A stretch of DNA of 64,000 bases from COE1 sp910588595 (GCA_948957135.1 CARDBT010000017.1:1-64000); one strand, 5' to 3'. Counted from the stretch's first letter, positions 25,545 to 34,623 are shown. Notes: a model not told the origin generated them from the letters alone. A program made the numbers and translations.

Positions 25545-25856
25545 ATGGCATTTTTTAATAAGAAGAAGCAGAAAGAGCGGAATGAGATCGAAAACAGGGA
25601 GTTGAAGGAAAACCTTGCCAATACAGCGCTGGGACTGCTGCAGGAGGGCGAGGACTACGGACAGCTCGCGCATACGACTTGTGAGTTTGGGTATCTGTTT
25701 GACATTGACGGACATGGGATAGAGGCATTATTCAAGATCACCACAGATCGGGGGACACATTATTTTGCCGCGCAGGGCGACAAACTCATGAGGCTGCAGT
25801 TTAATGACCAGCTGTATCAAAATACGGTAGATACCTTTTTGAGTATGCACCAATAG
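25545..25856 (+). CDS. Hypothetical protein, Lys/Glu-rich start (103 aa)
   Basis: Not recognised. It begins with FFNKKKQKERNEIENRELKE, probably helical, followed by a compact strand-rich region (FGYLFDIDGHGIEALFKITT, HYFAAQGDKLMRLQF). No signal peptide is seen. AGGAGG lies 8 bases before the ATG, 11 bases after the GH25 stop, so translation is probably coupled. The sirtuin gene follows after 36 bases. Confidence 0.65.
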   Translation: MAFFNKKKQKERNEIENRELKENLANTALGLLQEGEDYGQLAHTTCEFGYLFDIDGHGIEALFKITTDRGTHYFAAQGDKLMRLQFNDQLYQNTVDTFLSMHQ

Positions 25857-25892
25857 GGCATTGAAGGCATTGAAATAGAAGGAGGTGCACAT

Positions 25893-26621
25893 ATGAGCAG
25901 GGCGATCGAAACATTGCAGAAAATGATCGACGAGAGCAGCAAGATCGTCTTTTTCGGTGGAGCAGGCGTGTCCACCGAGAGCGGGATCCCTGACTTTCGG
26001 AGCGTCGATGGGCTCTATAACCAGAAGTACGACTATCCGCCGGAGACCATACTGAGCCATACGTTTTACGTGAAGAGGCCAGATGAGTTTTTCCGGTTTT
26101 ACCGCGATAAGATGCTCTGCCTCGACGCGAAGCCAAACACCGCGCACAGGGTCCTGGCAAAGCTCGAGGAGAAGGGGAAACTCACAGCGGTCGTGACACA
26201 GAACATAGACGGTCTGCACCAGGCGGCAGGGAGCAGAAAAGTGTTGGAGCTCCACGGCAGTGTTCTGCGCAATTACTGTGAAAAGTGCCGCAAGTTTCAC
26301 GCGGTGGAGGATATCGTGAACAGTACTGGCGTTCCTGCGTGCGCGTGCGGCGGCAGGATCAAGCCGGATGTGGTACTGTATGAGGAGGGACTCGACCAGA
26401 ACACGCTGCAGGAGGCGGTGCGCGTCATCAGCGAGGCGGATATGCTGATCATCGGCGGGACATCGCTTGCCGTGTACCCGGCGGCTGGGCTGATCGATTA
26501 CTATCAGGGAAACAGGCTTGTGCTGGTCAATAAGACACCCACGCAGAGGGATACCGAGGCTGACTTAGTCATCACAGGAAGCATCGGGGAAGTGTTCTCG
26601 CAGCTCGATCTGCATGACTGA
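25893..26621 (+). CDS. cobB: Sirtuin NAD-dependent protein deacylase
   Basis: Removes acyl groups from lysine with NAD+, giving O-acyl-ADP-ribose. Motifs in order: FFGGAGVSTESGIPDFRS (residues 20-37), TQNIDGLHQAAGS, the catalytic His in ELHGSVLRNYC, a zinc site Cys-x2-Cys ... Cys-x-Cys (YCEKCRKF and ACACGG) and the NAD-binding IIGGTSLAVYPAAGL. The ADFRFYR-type residues that favour succinyl-lysine were not found, so deacetylation is more likely. Length 242 is normal. GGAGG is 7 bases before ATG. Confidence 0.95.
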   Translation: MSRAIETLQKMIDESSKIVFFGGAGVSTESGIPDFRSVDGLYNQKYDYPPETILSHTFYVKRPDEFFRFYRDKMLCLDAKPNTAHRVLAKLEEKGKLTAVVTQNIDGLHQAAGSRKVLELHGSVLRNYCEKCRKFHAVEDIVNSTGVPACACGGRIKPDVVLYEEGLDQNTLQEAVRVISEADMLIIGGTSLAVYPAAGLIDYYQGNRLVLVNKTPTQRDTEADLVITGSIGEVFSQLDLHD

Positions 26622-26646
26622 GAAATACGGAAAAGTGAGATAGGCT

Positions 26647-26835
26647 ATGGGATTTGAATATGAAGTCGGCGATATCGTCAAATTAAAAAAGCCGCACCCC
26701 TGCGGAAGCCCGGAGTGGGAGATCCTGCGTGTGGGTGCAGATTTTCGGCTGAAATGTATGGGATGCGGTCATCAGGTCATGCTCCCAAGGCGTCAGGTGG
26801 AGAAGGGGACGAAGGGATTGAGAAAAAAAGAATAA
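26647..26835 (+). CDS. DUF951 family protein (62 aa)
   Basis: A small basic protein with an N-terminal GDIVKLKKPHPCGSPEWEIL motif and KCMGCGHQVMLPR, the signature of DUF951. These conserved Cys may bind a metal, and the fold is SH3-like. In Firmicutes this gene is often next to rpsF, mechanosensitive channel or ParB genes, and here rpsF lies 117 bases downstream. No function is established. Ribosome site weak (GTGAGATAGG). Confidence 0.88.
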   Translation: MGFEYEVGDIVKLKKPHPCGSPEWEILRVGADFRLKCMGCGHQVMLPRRQVEKGTKGLRKKE

Positions 26836-26852
26836 AAGTTTGTCAAAATGAC

Positions 26853-26881
26853 TTGCAAATTTAGGAAAAATATAGTATCAT
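26853..26881 (+). promoter_or_regulatory. Promoter of the rpsF-ssb-rpsR operon
   Basis: TTGCAA and TATCAT with a 17-base spacer, 71 bases before rpsF. The leader (26882-26951) has a CTTCTTCCC/GGGAAGAGG dyad that could be part of an S6:S18-type leader, but the diagnostic loop was not recognised. Confidence 0.5.
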
Positions 26882-26951
26882 ATAGTTTCGTGATATATAA
26901 ATCCTTGCTTCTTCCCAGGGAAGAGGCCAGAGACCAAAAGGAGGTAACAAG

Positions 26952-27242
26952 ATGAACAAGTATGAATTAGCCGTTGTTGTCAGCGCAAAGCTTGAGGACG
27001 ATGAGAGAGCAGCCACCATTGAGAAGGTGAAAAATATGATCACCAAACATGGCGGCACGATCACAAACGTGGACGAGTGGGGCAAGAAGAGACTTGCTTA
27101 TGAGGTGCGCAAGATGAGGGAAGCTTTCTATTATTTCATTCAGTTTGATGGCGAAGCGACTGTTCCGGCAGAGATCGAGTCAAGGATCCGTCTCATGGAG
27201 AACGTTGTCAGATATTTGTGCGTTAGACAGGACGAGGAATAG
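26952..27242 (+). CDS. rpsF: Ribosomal protein bS6
   Basis: 96 residues, normal length. The start MNKYELAVVVSAKLEDDERA, the central THGGTITNVDEWGKKRLAYEV-like stretch (KHGGTITNVDEWGKKRLAYE) and the ending RLMENVVRYLCVRQ are typical. It binds bS18 on the 30S platform. AGGAGG lies 6 bases before ATG. First gene of the S6-SSB-S18 operon. Confidence 0.97.
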   Translation: MNKYELAVVVSAKLEDDERAATIEKVKNMITKHGGTITNVDEWGKKRLAYEVRKMREAFYYFIQFDGEATVPAEIESRIRLMENVVRYLCVRQDEE

Positions 27243-27276
27243 AATACGCAAGGCGTATAATGGAGAAATTTTATAT

Positions 27277-27753
27277 ATGAATAAAGTAGTTTTAATGGGA
27301 CGTTTAACAAGGGATCCTGAGGTGAGGTACACACAGGGTGAGAACCAGATGGCAATCGCAAGATACACGCTTGCAGTGGACAGGAGATTCAACCGCGGAA
27401 ACAGCAATGATGAGAACACAGCGGATTTTATTCCGTGTGTCGCTTTCAATAAGGCGGGCGAGTTTGCGGAAAAATACTTCCGTAAAGGGACGAAGATTGC
27501 CGTATCTGGACGTATCCAGACAGGAAGCTATACGAACAAAGATGGTGTGAAGGTTTATACCACAGAAGTCATTGTTGACGATCAGGAATTTGCTGAGAGC
27601 AAGAACAATAGCAGCTCCGACGGCGGTTATGGAAACAGCAATTACGGGGGCGGCTTTGGAGGTGCGAACAGCCAGCCGGCGGCGCCGATGGCAGCAGGTG
27701 ACGGCTTCATGAACATTCCGGATGGAATCGATGAGGAGTTGCCGTTTAATTAA
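27277..27753 (+). CDS. ssb: Single-stranded DNA-binding protein
   Basis: 158 residues. The OB-fold starts MNKVVLMGRLTRDPEVRYTQ, followed by ADFIPCVAFNKAGEFAEKYF and the KGTKIAVSGRIQTGSY strand. A Gly/Asn-rich flexible tail ends in DEELPFN, the acidic tip that recruits DNA repair and replication partners. The start at 27277 is fixed by homology; the frame continues upstream to 27145 inside rpsF and is not real. It lies between rpsF and rpsR as in most Firmicutes. Confidence 0.97.
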   Translation: MNKVVLMGRLTRDPEVRYTQGENQMAIARYTLAVDRRFNRGNSNDENTADFIPCVAFNKAGEFAEKYFRKGTKIAVSGRIQTGSYTNKDGVKVYTTEVIVDDQEFAESKNNSSSDGGYGNSNYGGGFGGANSQPAAPMAAGDGFMNIPDGIDEELPFN

Positions 27754-27800
27754 GATCTGTTTTTAGCGTTTTAGAGATTGAAAGAATAGGGGGCTTTATC

Positions 27801-28064
27801 ATGGCTTTTAATAAAACTGAAAAAGCTGATTCTCCGATGAAGAGAAGAGGCGGAATCCGTAGAAGAAAGAAAGTTTGCGTATTTTGCGGCAAGGACAATG
27901 TGATCGATTATAAGGATACGGCGAAGTTAAAGAGATACGTGTCTGAGAGAGGCAAGATCCTTCCAAGGCGTATCACAGGAAACTGCGCAAAGCATCAGAG
28001 GGCGCTCACAGTGGCGATCAAGAGAGCACGCCATGTTGCATTGATGCCTTACACGATCGATTAA
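27801..28064 (+). CDS. rpsR: Ribosomal protein bS18
   Basis: 87 residues. A basic N-terminus with RRGGIRRRKKVCVFCGKDN carries a Cys-x2-Cys pair, so this is the zinc-binding form. It continues with IDYKDTAKLKRYVSERGKIL, RRITGNCAKHQRALTVAIKR and HVALMPYTID, all canonical. It partners bS6 on the 30S subunit. A terminator follows 7 bases after the stop. Confidence 0.98.
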   Translation: MAFNKTEKADSPMKRRGGIRRRKKVCVFCGKDNVIDYKDTAKLKRYVSERGKILPRRITGNCAKHQRALTVAIKRARHVALMPYTID

Positions 28065-28071
28065 GGATTGG

Positions 28072-28109
28072 GAACCAATGAACTGATAAGCGGTTTATTG
28101 GTTCTTTTT
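28072..28109 (+). terminator. Terminator of the rpsF-ssb-rpsR operon
   Basis: GAACCAAT and ATTGGTTC (8 bp, 17-base loop that can pair further) are followed by TTTTTA directly after rpsR. Confidence 0.8.
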
Positions 28110-28110
28110 A

Positions 28111-28210
28111 TGCGCAGGGGTGCGTAGGGAAATTAGCAGCTTTGCTGCACGCACCCCGCGCGCGAGTAGTGGAGAAGTTCATTCCCCTACTCGATTGCGC
28201 AGGGGTGCGT
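28111..28210. repeat. Hairpin repeat family 4, copy 1
   Basis: A 15-base direct repeat TGCGCAGGGGTGCGT (28111-28125, 28196-28210) with an inverted part-copy (GCACGCACCCCGCGC) encloses the hairpin CGAGTAG..CTACTCG with the central GAAGTTCATTCCCC. The hairpin sequence recurs inverted at 37001-37035. It lies between rpsR and pepT; function unknown. Confidence 0.65.
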
Positions 28211-28237
28211 TTAGAATAGGGAAAGAGAGGTATAAAA

Positions 28238-29485
28238 ATGGCGTATTCAAAGGTGGTAGAAAATTTTTTGAGATATGTGAAGATTGACACACAGTCATCC
28301 GAGGAGACATCGGACAGGGTTCCCTCCACAGAGAAACAGCGGAATCTGGCAAAAATGTTGTGTCAGGAACTGACAGAGCTTGGCGCAAAGCAGGTGCGCT
28401 ATGACGAGGAGCACAGTTATGTCTATGCAGTCATTCCGTCCAATATGGATCAGCCGGACACGACAGAAGTGCCGGCAGTCGGTTTCATCGCACATATGGA
28501 CACCGCGCCTGCGGTGAGTGGGAAGCATGTCAATCCGAGAGTGATCGACGATTATGATGGGAAGGATATTGTTCTGGATCCGGAAGCCAATATAGTCACT
28601 TATGTAGCTGATTTTCCGGTACTGAGGAGCTGCAGGGGAAAGCGTCTGATCGTGACAGACGGAAATACACTTCTCGGAGGGGACGATAAGGCTGGGGTAG
28701 CGGAGATCATGGCTATGGCAGAGCACCTTTTGACGCACCCTGAGATAAAGCATGGAAAGGTCTGCATCGGGTTTACGCCCGACGAGGAAGTCGGAAACGG
28801 TGTTGCGTATTTTGATATCAAGGGTTTCGGGGCGGATCATGCCTACACGGTGGACGGCGGTATGCTCGGGGATATGAGCTACGAGTGCTTTCACGCGGCG
28901 GGGGCGGTGCTCACGGTCACAGGAAAAAGTGTGCACCCGGGATATGCCAAGAATATTATGAGAAATGCCATTAAACTGGCGTACGAATTTCAGGGTGCGC
29001 TTCCCGATGAATGTCCCGAGAACACGGAGGGATATGAGGGTTTTTATCATGTGGATAATATGAGGGGAAACGTGGAAAAAGCTGTCGCAGATTACATTAT
29101 AAGGGATCATGACAGAACGAAGTTCGAGGAGAGAAAGGCAGTATTTGTAAGAACAGCAGAAGAACTGAACGAGAAATACGGAGAAGGTACTTTCAAGGTG
29201 GAGATGTCTGATTCCTACAGCAATATGCGCGAGATGATCGAGAAAAAAATGTATATTGTTGACAATGCAGCTGAGGCGATGAGACGGGCAGGTGTGGAGC
29301 CGGTGATCTCGGCAATAAGAGGTGGTACGGACGGGGCAAGATTGTCCTTTGAAGGGCTTTTGTGCCCAAACATTTGTACCGGATCGGAGGGGCATCACGG
29401 CAGAAATGAGTTTGCCTGTATCGAAGACATGGAGAAGATCGTTGAAATCTTACTGAATATCGTAGCTATCACAGCAGGAGCATAA
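28238..29485 (+). CDS. pepT: Peptidase T (tripeptide aminopeptidase)
   Basis: A dinuclear zinc M20B peptidase of 415 residues that cuts the N-terminal residue from tripeptides in the cytoplasm. Metal and catalytic motifs: GFIAHMDTAPA (His, Asp), GNTLLGGDDKAGVAEIMAM (bridging Asp), IGFTPDEEVGNGVAYFD (general base Glu and metal Glu) and the C-terminal PNICTGSEGHHGRNEFA (His). A dimerisation domain lies in the middle (SVHPGYAKNIMRNAIKLA). Ribosome site GAAAGAGAGG, 8 bases from ATG. Confidence 0.97.
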   Translation: MAYSKVVENFLRYVKIDTQSSEETSDRVPSTEKQRNLAKMLCQELTELGAKQVRYDEEHSYVYAVIPSNMDQPDTTEVPAVGFIAHMDTAPAVSGKHVNPRVIDDYDGKDIVLDPEANIVTYVADFPVLRSCRGKRLIVTDGNTLLGGDDKAGVAEIMAMAEHLLTHPEIKHGKVCIGFTPDEEVGNGVAYFDIKGFGADHAYTVDGGMLGDMSYECFHAAGAVLTVTGKSVHPGYAKNIMRNAIKLAYEFQGALPDECPENTEGYEGFYHVDNMRGNVEKAVADYIIRDHDRTKFEERKAVFVRTAEELNEKYGEGTFKVEMSDSYSNMREMIEKKMYIVDNAAEAMRRAGVEPVISAIRGGTDGARLSFEGLLCPNICTGSEGHHGRNEFACIEDMEKIVEILLNIVAITAGA

Positions 29486-29547
29486 CAGGATTTTATCCTT
29501 TGCGACGTTAAGAGACAAAATCTGCTATGGAACTTTTTCAAAAATAA

Positions 29548-29556
29548 TGGTATACT
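29548..29556 (+). promoter_or_regulatory. Extended -10 promoter before gdpP
   Basis: TGGTATACT (extended -10) lies about 116 bases before the gdpP start; no good -35 was seen. A GC-rich hairpin CCCCTCC/GGAGGGG (29631-29654) lies just upstream of the real ribosome site GGGAGGT and offers a decoy GAGGAGG inside its stem. Confidence 0.45.
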
Positions 29557-29671
29557 ATCTATGGACACAAACGCATAAGGAGATTTAATTACAATTTTTT
29601 CGTATCCCGAAGTGCATTTACGGTTACTTTCCCCTCCCCGTCAATGAGGAGGGGATCGGGAGGTATTATAC

Positions 29672-31714
29672 ATGAGGCAAAAAGTGAAAGTAAAGGGACA
29701 CCTGAAATCATATCTTCAGACCACACTGATCTTGGGAATATTGTTGGCTTTAGTGAACATTGGAATCTACTTTTTGAACATAAAGGCAGGTATCTGTGTT
29801 TCAGGGTTTTTGTTGATCTACCTGATTACTATGTCTACTCTATTATATAGAAATAAGTCCATTATTATGAATGAATTTATCAGTTTTGCAACGCAGTATG
29901 GTCAGATCCAGAGAACCTTGCTGCGCGACCTGGAGCTTCCCCATGTGCTTATGGATGATGATGGCAGGATCATTTGGATGAATGCAGCTTTTGAGCAGGT
30001 GATACATAAGGAAAAAGGTTACAGGAAGCCGATCTCGACAGTGTTTTCTTTTGTCACAAAGGACAAGCTGGAGTTTGAGCAGGATGCCGAGATGGAGATC
30101 GCTTATGAGGAGCATGAGTACATTTTTAAGATGAAGCGCATCTCGATCAAGGAGGTTCTCGATAACAGTGAAGTGGTCGAGAGTGCCGGCAATGAGAATT
30201 TTCTGATCGCGGGTTATCTCTTTGATGAAACGGCATTGAAACACGCGCTTCGAGAGCGCGACGAACAGAGCCTTGCAGTCGGTATGCTCTATATTGACAA
30301 TTACGATGAAGCACTAGAGAGCGTGGAGGATGTCAGAAGATCGCTGCTGATGGCGTTGATCGACAGGAAGATCAACAAGTATATCGCGACGATCGATGGT
30401 ATTGTGAGAAAGACTGAGAAGGATAAATATCTGATCATCATGCGCAAAAAGGCACTGATGAACCTGAAGGAATCGCGGTTTGAACTGTTAGAGGATGTCA
30501 AGACAGTGAATATCGGAAATGAGATGGCTGTGACAGTGAGTATCGGTGTGGGTGTTGATGCGCCTACATATGCCCAGAACGCTGAGTTTGCGCGGACTGC
30601 GATCGACCTTGCGCTGGGGCGGGGCGGCGATCAGGCGGTGGTGAAGTCTCCGGACTCTATTGTCTACTATGGCGGAAAGAGCCAGCAGATCGAGAAGAAT
30701 ACGCGTGTGAAGGCGCGCGTCAAAGCAAATGCCCTCCAGGAAATCATCACCAGCAAGGACAAAGTGCTGATCATGGGGCACCGGCTGGCGGATGCGGATG
30801 CTTTCGGTGCGGCGGTAGGGATCAGTTGTATTGCGAGAGCGCTTGGCAGAAAAACGCACATTGTCATCAATGATGTAACGACTTCGCTGAAACCGCTGGT
30901 GGAGCTTTTCCGGGACAGGAATATCTATGAAGAAGATTTTATCATAGGCAGTACAGAGGCTCTGGAAATAGCTGACAACAGTACAGTGCTGGTCGTTGTA
31001 GATGTCAACAAACCGAGCATTACAGAGTGCTCGGATCTGATCAGAAGCTGCCGGACTGTTGTGGTGCTGGATCATCACAGGCAGGGATCCGAGGTCATAG
31101 AGAATGCGACACTCTCCTATGTGGAGCCCTACGCATCGAGCACGTGTGAGATGGTGGCGGAGGTCGTGCAGTATATAGCAGGTACTGTCAAGGTGCGCAG
31201 CAATGAGGCGGATTGTATGTATTCCGGTATTATGGTGGACACAAACAATTTTACGGCAAAAACAGGCGTTCGGACATTTGAGGCAGCAGCATTCCTGCGA
31301 AGGTGCGGGGCTGATGTTACGAGGGTCAGAAAGATGTTCCGGGACGGTGCGCAGGAGTACAAGGCAAAGGCGGAGACCGTGCGGAATGCCGAGATCTATA
31401 AAAATGCTTATGCTATGGGGATCTGCCCGTCGGAGGGGCTCGACAGCCCGACGGAGATCGGCGCCCAGGCTGCCAATGAGCTGCTTGGCATCAATGGCAT
31501 CAAGGCAAGCTTTGTGGTGACAGAGTACAATGGCAAGATTTATATCTCTGCGAGATCGATCGATGAGGTCAATGTACAGATCATCATGGAGCGGCTCGGG
31601 GGAGGCGGTCACATGAATATTGCAGGTGCGCAGCTGACGGACACAACGCCGGAACGGGCGGTGTTCGTTGTGAAAGAGACGCTGAACCAAATGCTGGAAG
31701 AGGGGGCAATATAG
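29672..31714 (+). CDS. gdpP: Membrane-bound cyclic-di-AMP phosphodiesterase
   Basis: 680 residues. Two N-terminal membrane helices (about 14-55) are followed by a PAS-like domain (LPHVLMDDDGRIIWMNAAFE), a degenerate GGDEF-like domain (SIGVGVDAPTYAQNAEFART) and a DHH-DHHA1 domain: MGHRLADADAFGAAVGI (metal Asp residues), VVVDVNKPSITEC, VVLDHHRQG and the C-terminal GGGGHMNIAGAQL. It hydrolyses c-di-AMP to pApA, controlling potassium and cell-wall homeostasis. The gdpP-rplI-dnaB order is conserved in Firmicutes. Ribosome site GGGAGGT. Confidence 0.96.
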   Translation: MRQKVKVKGHLKSYLQTTLILGILLALVNIGIYFLNIKAGICVSGFLLIYLITMSTLLYRNKSIIMNEFISFATQYGQIQRTLLRDLELPHVLMDDDGRIIWMNAAFEQVIHKEKGYRKPISTVFSFVTKDKLEFEQDAEMEIAYEEHEYIFKMKRISIKEVLDNSEVVESAGNENFLIAGYLFDETALKHALRERDEQSLAVGMLYIDNYDEALESVEDVRRSLLMALIDRKINKYIATIDGIVRKTEKDKYLIIMRKKALMNLKESRFELLEDVKTVNIGNEMAVTVSIGVGVDAPTYAQNAEFARTAIDLALGRGGDQAVVKSPDSIVYYGGKSQQIEKNTRVKARVKANALQEIITSKDKVLIMGHRLADADAFGAAVGISCIARALGRKTHIVINDVTTSLKPLVELFRDRNIYEEDFIIGSTEALEIADNSTVLVVVDVNKPSITECSDLIRSCRTVVVLDHHRQGSEVIENATLSYVEPYASSTCEMVAEVVQYIAGTVKVRSNEADCMYSGIMVDTNNFTAKTGVRTFEAAAFLRRCGADVTRVRKMFRDGAQEYKAKAETVRNAEIYKNAYAMGICPSEGLDSPTEIGAQAANELLGINGIKASFVVTEYNGKIYISARSIDEVNVQIIMERLGGGGHMNIAGAQLTDTTPERAVFVVKETLNQMLEEGAI

Positions 31715-31748
31715 GGTTCGCAATACATTACGGAAAGGACAAAATATC

Positions 31749-32195
31749 ATGAAAGTAATATTGTTGGAAGATGTAAAATCTGTAGGAAAAAAGGGCGATC
31801 TGGTAGAGATAAAGGAAGGTTATGCCAAGAATTTTATCATTCCTAAGAAATTGGGAGTGGAGGCGACCGATGCAAACAGGAATACGTTGAAGCTTCAGAA
31901 GCAGAACCAGGAGAAGATCGCGAAGGAACAGCTTGAGGCTGCACAGGCGCTGGCGGTGGAGATCGAGCAGCTGACAGTCAAGATGGAGATCAAGGGCGGT
32001 GAGGGCGGTAAGACGTTCGGTTCCGTGTCCTCAAAGGAGATCGCAAAGGCGGTGTCAGACCAGTTTGGCAAGGGGATTGACAAGAAGAAGATACAACTCA
32101 GTGAGGCGATCAAGGTCGCTGGAATACATGAGGTCACAGTGAAGCTGCACCCCAAAGTATCCGCAAAGCTTAAAGTGCATGTGGAGACAGTATAG
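31749..32195 (+). CDS. rplI: Ribosomal protein bL9
   Basis: 148 residues. The N-terminal domain MKVILLEDVKSVGKKGDLVE with VKEGYAKNFIIPKKLGVEA-like residues binds 23S rRNA. A long helix and the C-terminal domain (GKTFGSVSSKEIAKAV ... IHEVTVKLHPKVSAKLKVHV) follow. It starts 34 bases after gdpP. Ribosome site GGAAAGGA. Confidence 0.97.
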   Translation: MKVILLEDVKSVGKKGDLVEIKEGYAKNFIIPKKLGVEATDANRNTLKLQKQNQEKIAKEQLEAAQALAVEIEQLTVKMEIKGGEGGKTFGSVSSKEIAKAVSDQFGKGIDKKKIQLSEAIKVAGIHEVTVKLHPKVSAKLKVHVETV

Positions 32196-32230
32196 TATTC
32201 TGTGTGTTTTGAAAGGGGATATCGAGCGCA

Positions 32231-33571
32231 ATGCCGGAAATGGATGAGGCGGTTTTAAAGAGAGTCCTGCCTCACAGCATCGAGGCGGAACAGTCAGTTA
32301 TCGGTTCTATGCTGATGGATCAGGAGGCAATCACCATAGCGAGTGAGCGGATCACCGGTGATGATTTTTATGCAAAGCAGTATGGCATTCTTTTTGATGC
32401 CATGGTGGAGCTCAACGATGGGGGAAAACCAGTTGATCTTGTGACATTGCAGGAGCGGCTCAAGGAAAAGGGGACGCCGCCTGAGATATACAGTCTGGAG
32501 TACATAAGAGATGTCATGGCAGCTGTGCCGACCTCGGCGAATATCAAGCATTATGCCAATATTGTGGCGGAGAAAGCTGTTTTGAGAAAGTTGATCCGCG
32601 TCAACGAAGAGATCGCGAATACCTGTTACGCGCAGAACGATTCGCTGGAGTCTATACTGGAGACTTCTGAGAAAAGTATCTTTGATATCATACAGAAGCG
32701 CAACAGCGGAGATTTTGTACCGATCAGGCAGGTTGTAATGAACGCGATGAACCTGATCGAGGAGGCGTCAAAGAACAAGGGAGCCGTGACAGGGATTGCG
32801 ACAGGGTTTCTTGACCTTGATTACAAGACTGCGGGGATGCAGCCTTCGGATCTGATATTGATCGCAGCGCGTCCCTCGATGGGAAAGACTGCGTTCGTAT
32901 TAAATATCGCACAGCATGTGGCATTCCACGACAACAAGTCAGTTGCGATCTTTTCACTGGAGATGTCCAAAGAGCAGCTGGTCAACCGTCTGCTGTCTCT
33001 GGAGTCCAAGGTGAACTCGCAGGCGATCAGAACAGGAAATATGAAGGATGATGAGTGGGAGCGTTTGATAGAGAGTGCCGATGTGATCGGGCGGTCAGGA
33101 CTTTTGATCGATGATACACCGGGGATCGGCATTGGGGAACTGCGTTCTAAGTGCAGGAAGTTCAAGCTCGAGTATGATCTGCAGATGATCATTATCGACT
33201 ATTTGCAGCTCATGACAGGTTCTGGCAAGAACAGTGAGTCCAGACAGCAGGAGATTTCAGAGATATCAAGGTCGCTGAAAGCTTTGGCGCGTGAGCTGCA
33301 TGTACCTGTGATAGCACTTTCCCAGCTGTCACGTGCTGTGGAACAAAGACCGGACCACAGGCCGATGCTCTCTGATCTGAGAGAGTCGGGGGCGATCGAG
33401 CAGGATGCTGACGTTGTCATGTTTATCTATCGCGATGACTATTACAATAAAGATACAGAGTTGAAGAATGTGGCAGAGATCATTATTGCGAAGCAGAGAA
33501 ATGGTGCGATCGGCACAATCAATCTGGCATGGCTGCCCGATTATACGCAGTTTGCAAATTTAGCAAAATAA
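32231..33571 (+). CDS. dnaB: Replicative DNA helicase DnaB
   Basis: 446 residues. An N-terminal helical domain (LPHSIEAEQSVIGSMLMD) is followed by the RecA-like motor: Walker A ARPSMGKTAFVLNIA (near residue 215), H1a SVAIFSLEMSKEQL, Walker B LQMIIIDYLQLM, H3 VIALSQLSRAVEQRPDHRP and arginine-finger region LRESGAIEQDADVVMFIYRD. The 5'-3' hexameric helicase of the replisome (DnaC in Bacillus naming). Ribosome site GAAAGGGG. A terminator follows. Confidence 0.98.
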   Translation: MPEMDEAVLKRVLPHSIEAEQSVIGSMLMDQEAITIASERITGDDFYAKQYGILFDAMVELNDGGKPVDLVTLQERLKEKGTPPEIYSLEYIRDVMAAVPTSANIKHYANIVAEKAVLRKLIRVNEEIANTCYAQNDSLESILETSEKSIFDIIQKRNSGDFVPIRQVVMNAMNLIEEASKNKGAVTGIATGFLDLDYKTAGMQPSDLILIAARPSMGKTAFVLNIAQHVAFHDNKSVAIFSLEMSKEQLVNRLLSLESKVNSQAIRTGNMKDDEWERLIESADVIGRSGLLIDDTPGIGIGELRSKCRKFKLEYDLQMIIIDYLQLMTGSGKNSESRQQEISEISRSLKALARELHVPVIALSQLSRAVEQRPDHRPMLSDLRESGAIEQDADVVMFIYRDDYYNKDTELKNVAEIIIAKQRNGAIGTINLAWLPDYTQFANLAK

Positions 33572-33587
33572 CGATTTACTTTTACAG

Positions 33588-33618
33588 AAGAGGACAGGGT
33601 GAGAACCGGTCCTCTTTT
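33588..33618 (+). terminator. Terminator after dnaB
   Basis: AAGAGGAC pairs with GTCCTCTT around a 13-base loop and ends in TTTTG, 17 bases after the dnaB stop. It closes the gdpP-rplI-dnaB unit. Confidence 0.8.
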
Positions 33619-33651
33619 GTTCCCTATTAATGACAAGAAAGGAGTTTTCAA

Positions 33652-34602
33652 GTGGTAAAGGAAAAGTATTTGATCAATGAGGCTGCAAAGGAAGTACATG
33701 TGGAATCACATGTATTAAGGTACTGGGAGGAGGAGCTGTCACTGCCGATCAAGAGAAATGAGCAGGGGCACAGAATCTATACGCAGGAGGATATTGACAG
33801 GTTTGTCGTGATCAAGGATCTGAAAGATCAGGGATTGCAGTTAAAGGCAGTGAAGATCGTACTGGATCAGATACATAGTGATAATGGAGGCGGGGAGGAT
33901 ATGAGAGCAGACAATCCATTTGCACAAAAGCAGTTGACAAAGATAACAAAATCAGGGGAGGCAAAAATGGCAGCGATCAAGAATCCAGAGGATGTAAAGT
34001 GGAATGAGCGGTTTAACAAAAAGCATGAGACAATAGCAAATGCTTCGAATACAGATGATAACAGTGACAGTTCTGACACAGACGGCAGAGCAGAGCGGGG
34101 GAACATGATAGAGATCAAGGAAATGAGATCCTTGGATGACAGGACTGATTATTCGAGGGATAACCGACTGCCGGAGGCAGGGCAGGCACAGACATTGAGA
34201 CTGCAGTATCTGTTTCAGAAACTGATCAAGGATGCGGTGGCTGCCAACAATAAAGAAATGTCAGACCAGCTGGTTGAACGTATCACTGAGAATGTGAAGG
34301 GGGATCTGTGCAAGGAGCTGGACTATCAGTTCCGGCTTATGGAAGAGCGCGATGAGGAGAGGATCAACAGCAGACACGCGTTGGAGGACCAGCGCAACGA
34401 GGAATACTATAAGCGGATAGATGAGCTGCTGCGACAGTACAGCGGTAAGGCTGCGAAGAGAAAGGACAAGAACAAGGCTAGGGAAAAGGCGAAGGAGAAG
34501 CAGAAAGAAAAGACGATCGAATTTCCAAATTCCCAGGAGAAAGGAGAGACAAAAACAAAGAAAGAGTTTCACTTTTTTAGGAAGGCTGTCGAGGCAAAAT
34601 GA
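33652..34602 (+). CDS. MerR-like HTH protein with long coiled C-terminus
   Basis: 316 residues from GTG 33652 (AAAGGAG upstream). Residues 4-75 form a MerR-type winged helix (YLINEAAKEVHVESHVLRYW, EQGHRIYTQEDIDRFVVIKD). The rest has no ligand domain; it is highly charged, with a predicted coiled coil (KELDYQFRLMEERDEERINS) and a Lys-rich tail (KAAKRKDKNKAREKAKEKQK). Proteins with this layout occur next to dnaB in related genomes and may bind DNA in a structural or chromosome role rather than sense a drug. This is inference from position and architecture. Confidence 0.8.
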   Translation: MVKEKYLINEAAKEVHVESHVLRYWEEELSLPIKRNEQGHRIYTQEDIDRFVVIKDLKDQGLQLKAVKIVLDQIHSDNGGGEDMRADNPFAQKQLTKITKSGEAKMAAIKNPEDVKWNERFNKKHETIANASNTDDNSDSSDTDGRAERGNMIEIKEMRSLDDRTDYSRDNRLPEAGQAQTLRLQYLFQKLIKDAVAANNKEMSDQLVERITENVKGDLCKELDYQFRLMEERDEERINSRHALEDQRNEEYYKRIDELLRQYSGKAAKRKDKNKAREKAKEKQKEKTIEFPNSQEKGETKTKKEFHFFRKAVEAK

Positions 34603-34623
34603 TAAGGAGAGCAGGATACGAAA

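Noticed and set aside
26882..26951. Possible S6:S18 ribosomal leader RNA upstream of rpsF
   Set aside because: Position fits and a small dyad exists, but the diagnostic bulge and loop of that motif could not be recognised by eye, so no RNA feature was called.
28295..29398. 367-codon frame opposite pepT
   Set aside because: The zinc-site motifs of PepT are on the other strand, and the antisense frame lacks a ribosome site.
30488..31750. 420-codon open frame antisense to gdpP
   Set aside because: The sense strand encodes well-conserved DHH motifs; the antisense product has no recognisable domain and no start signal.
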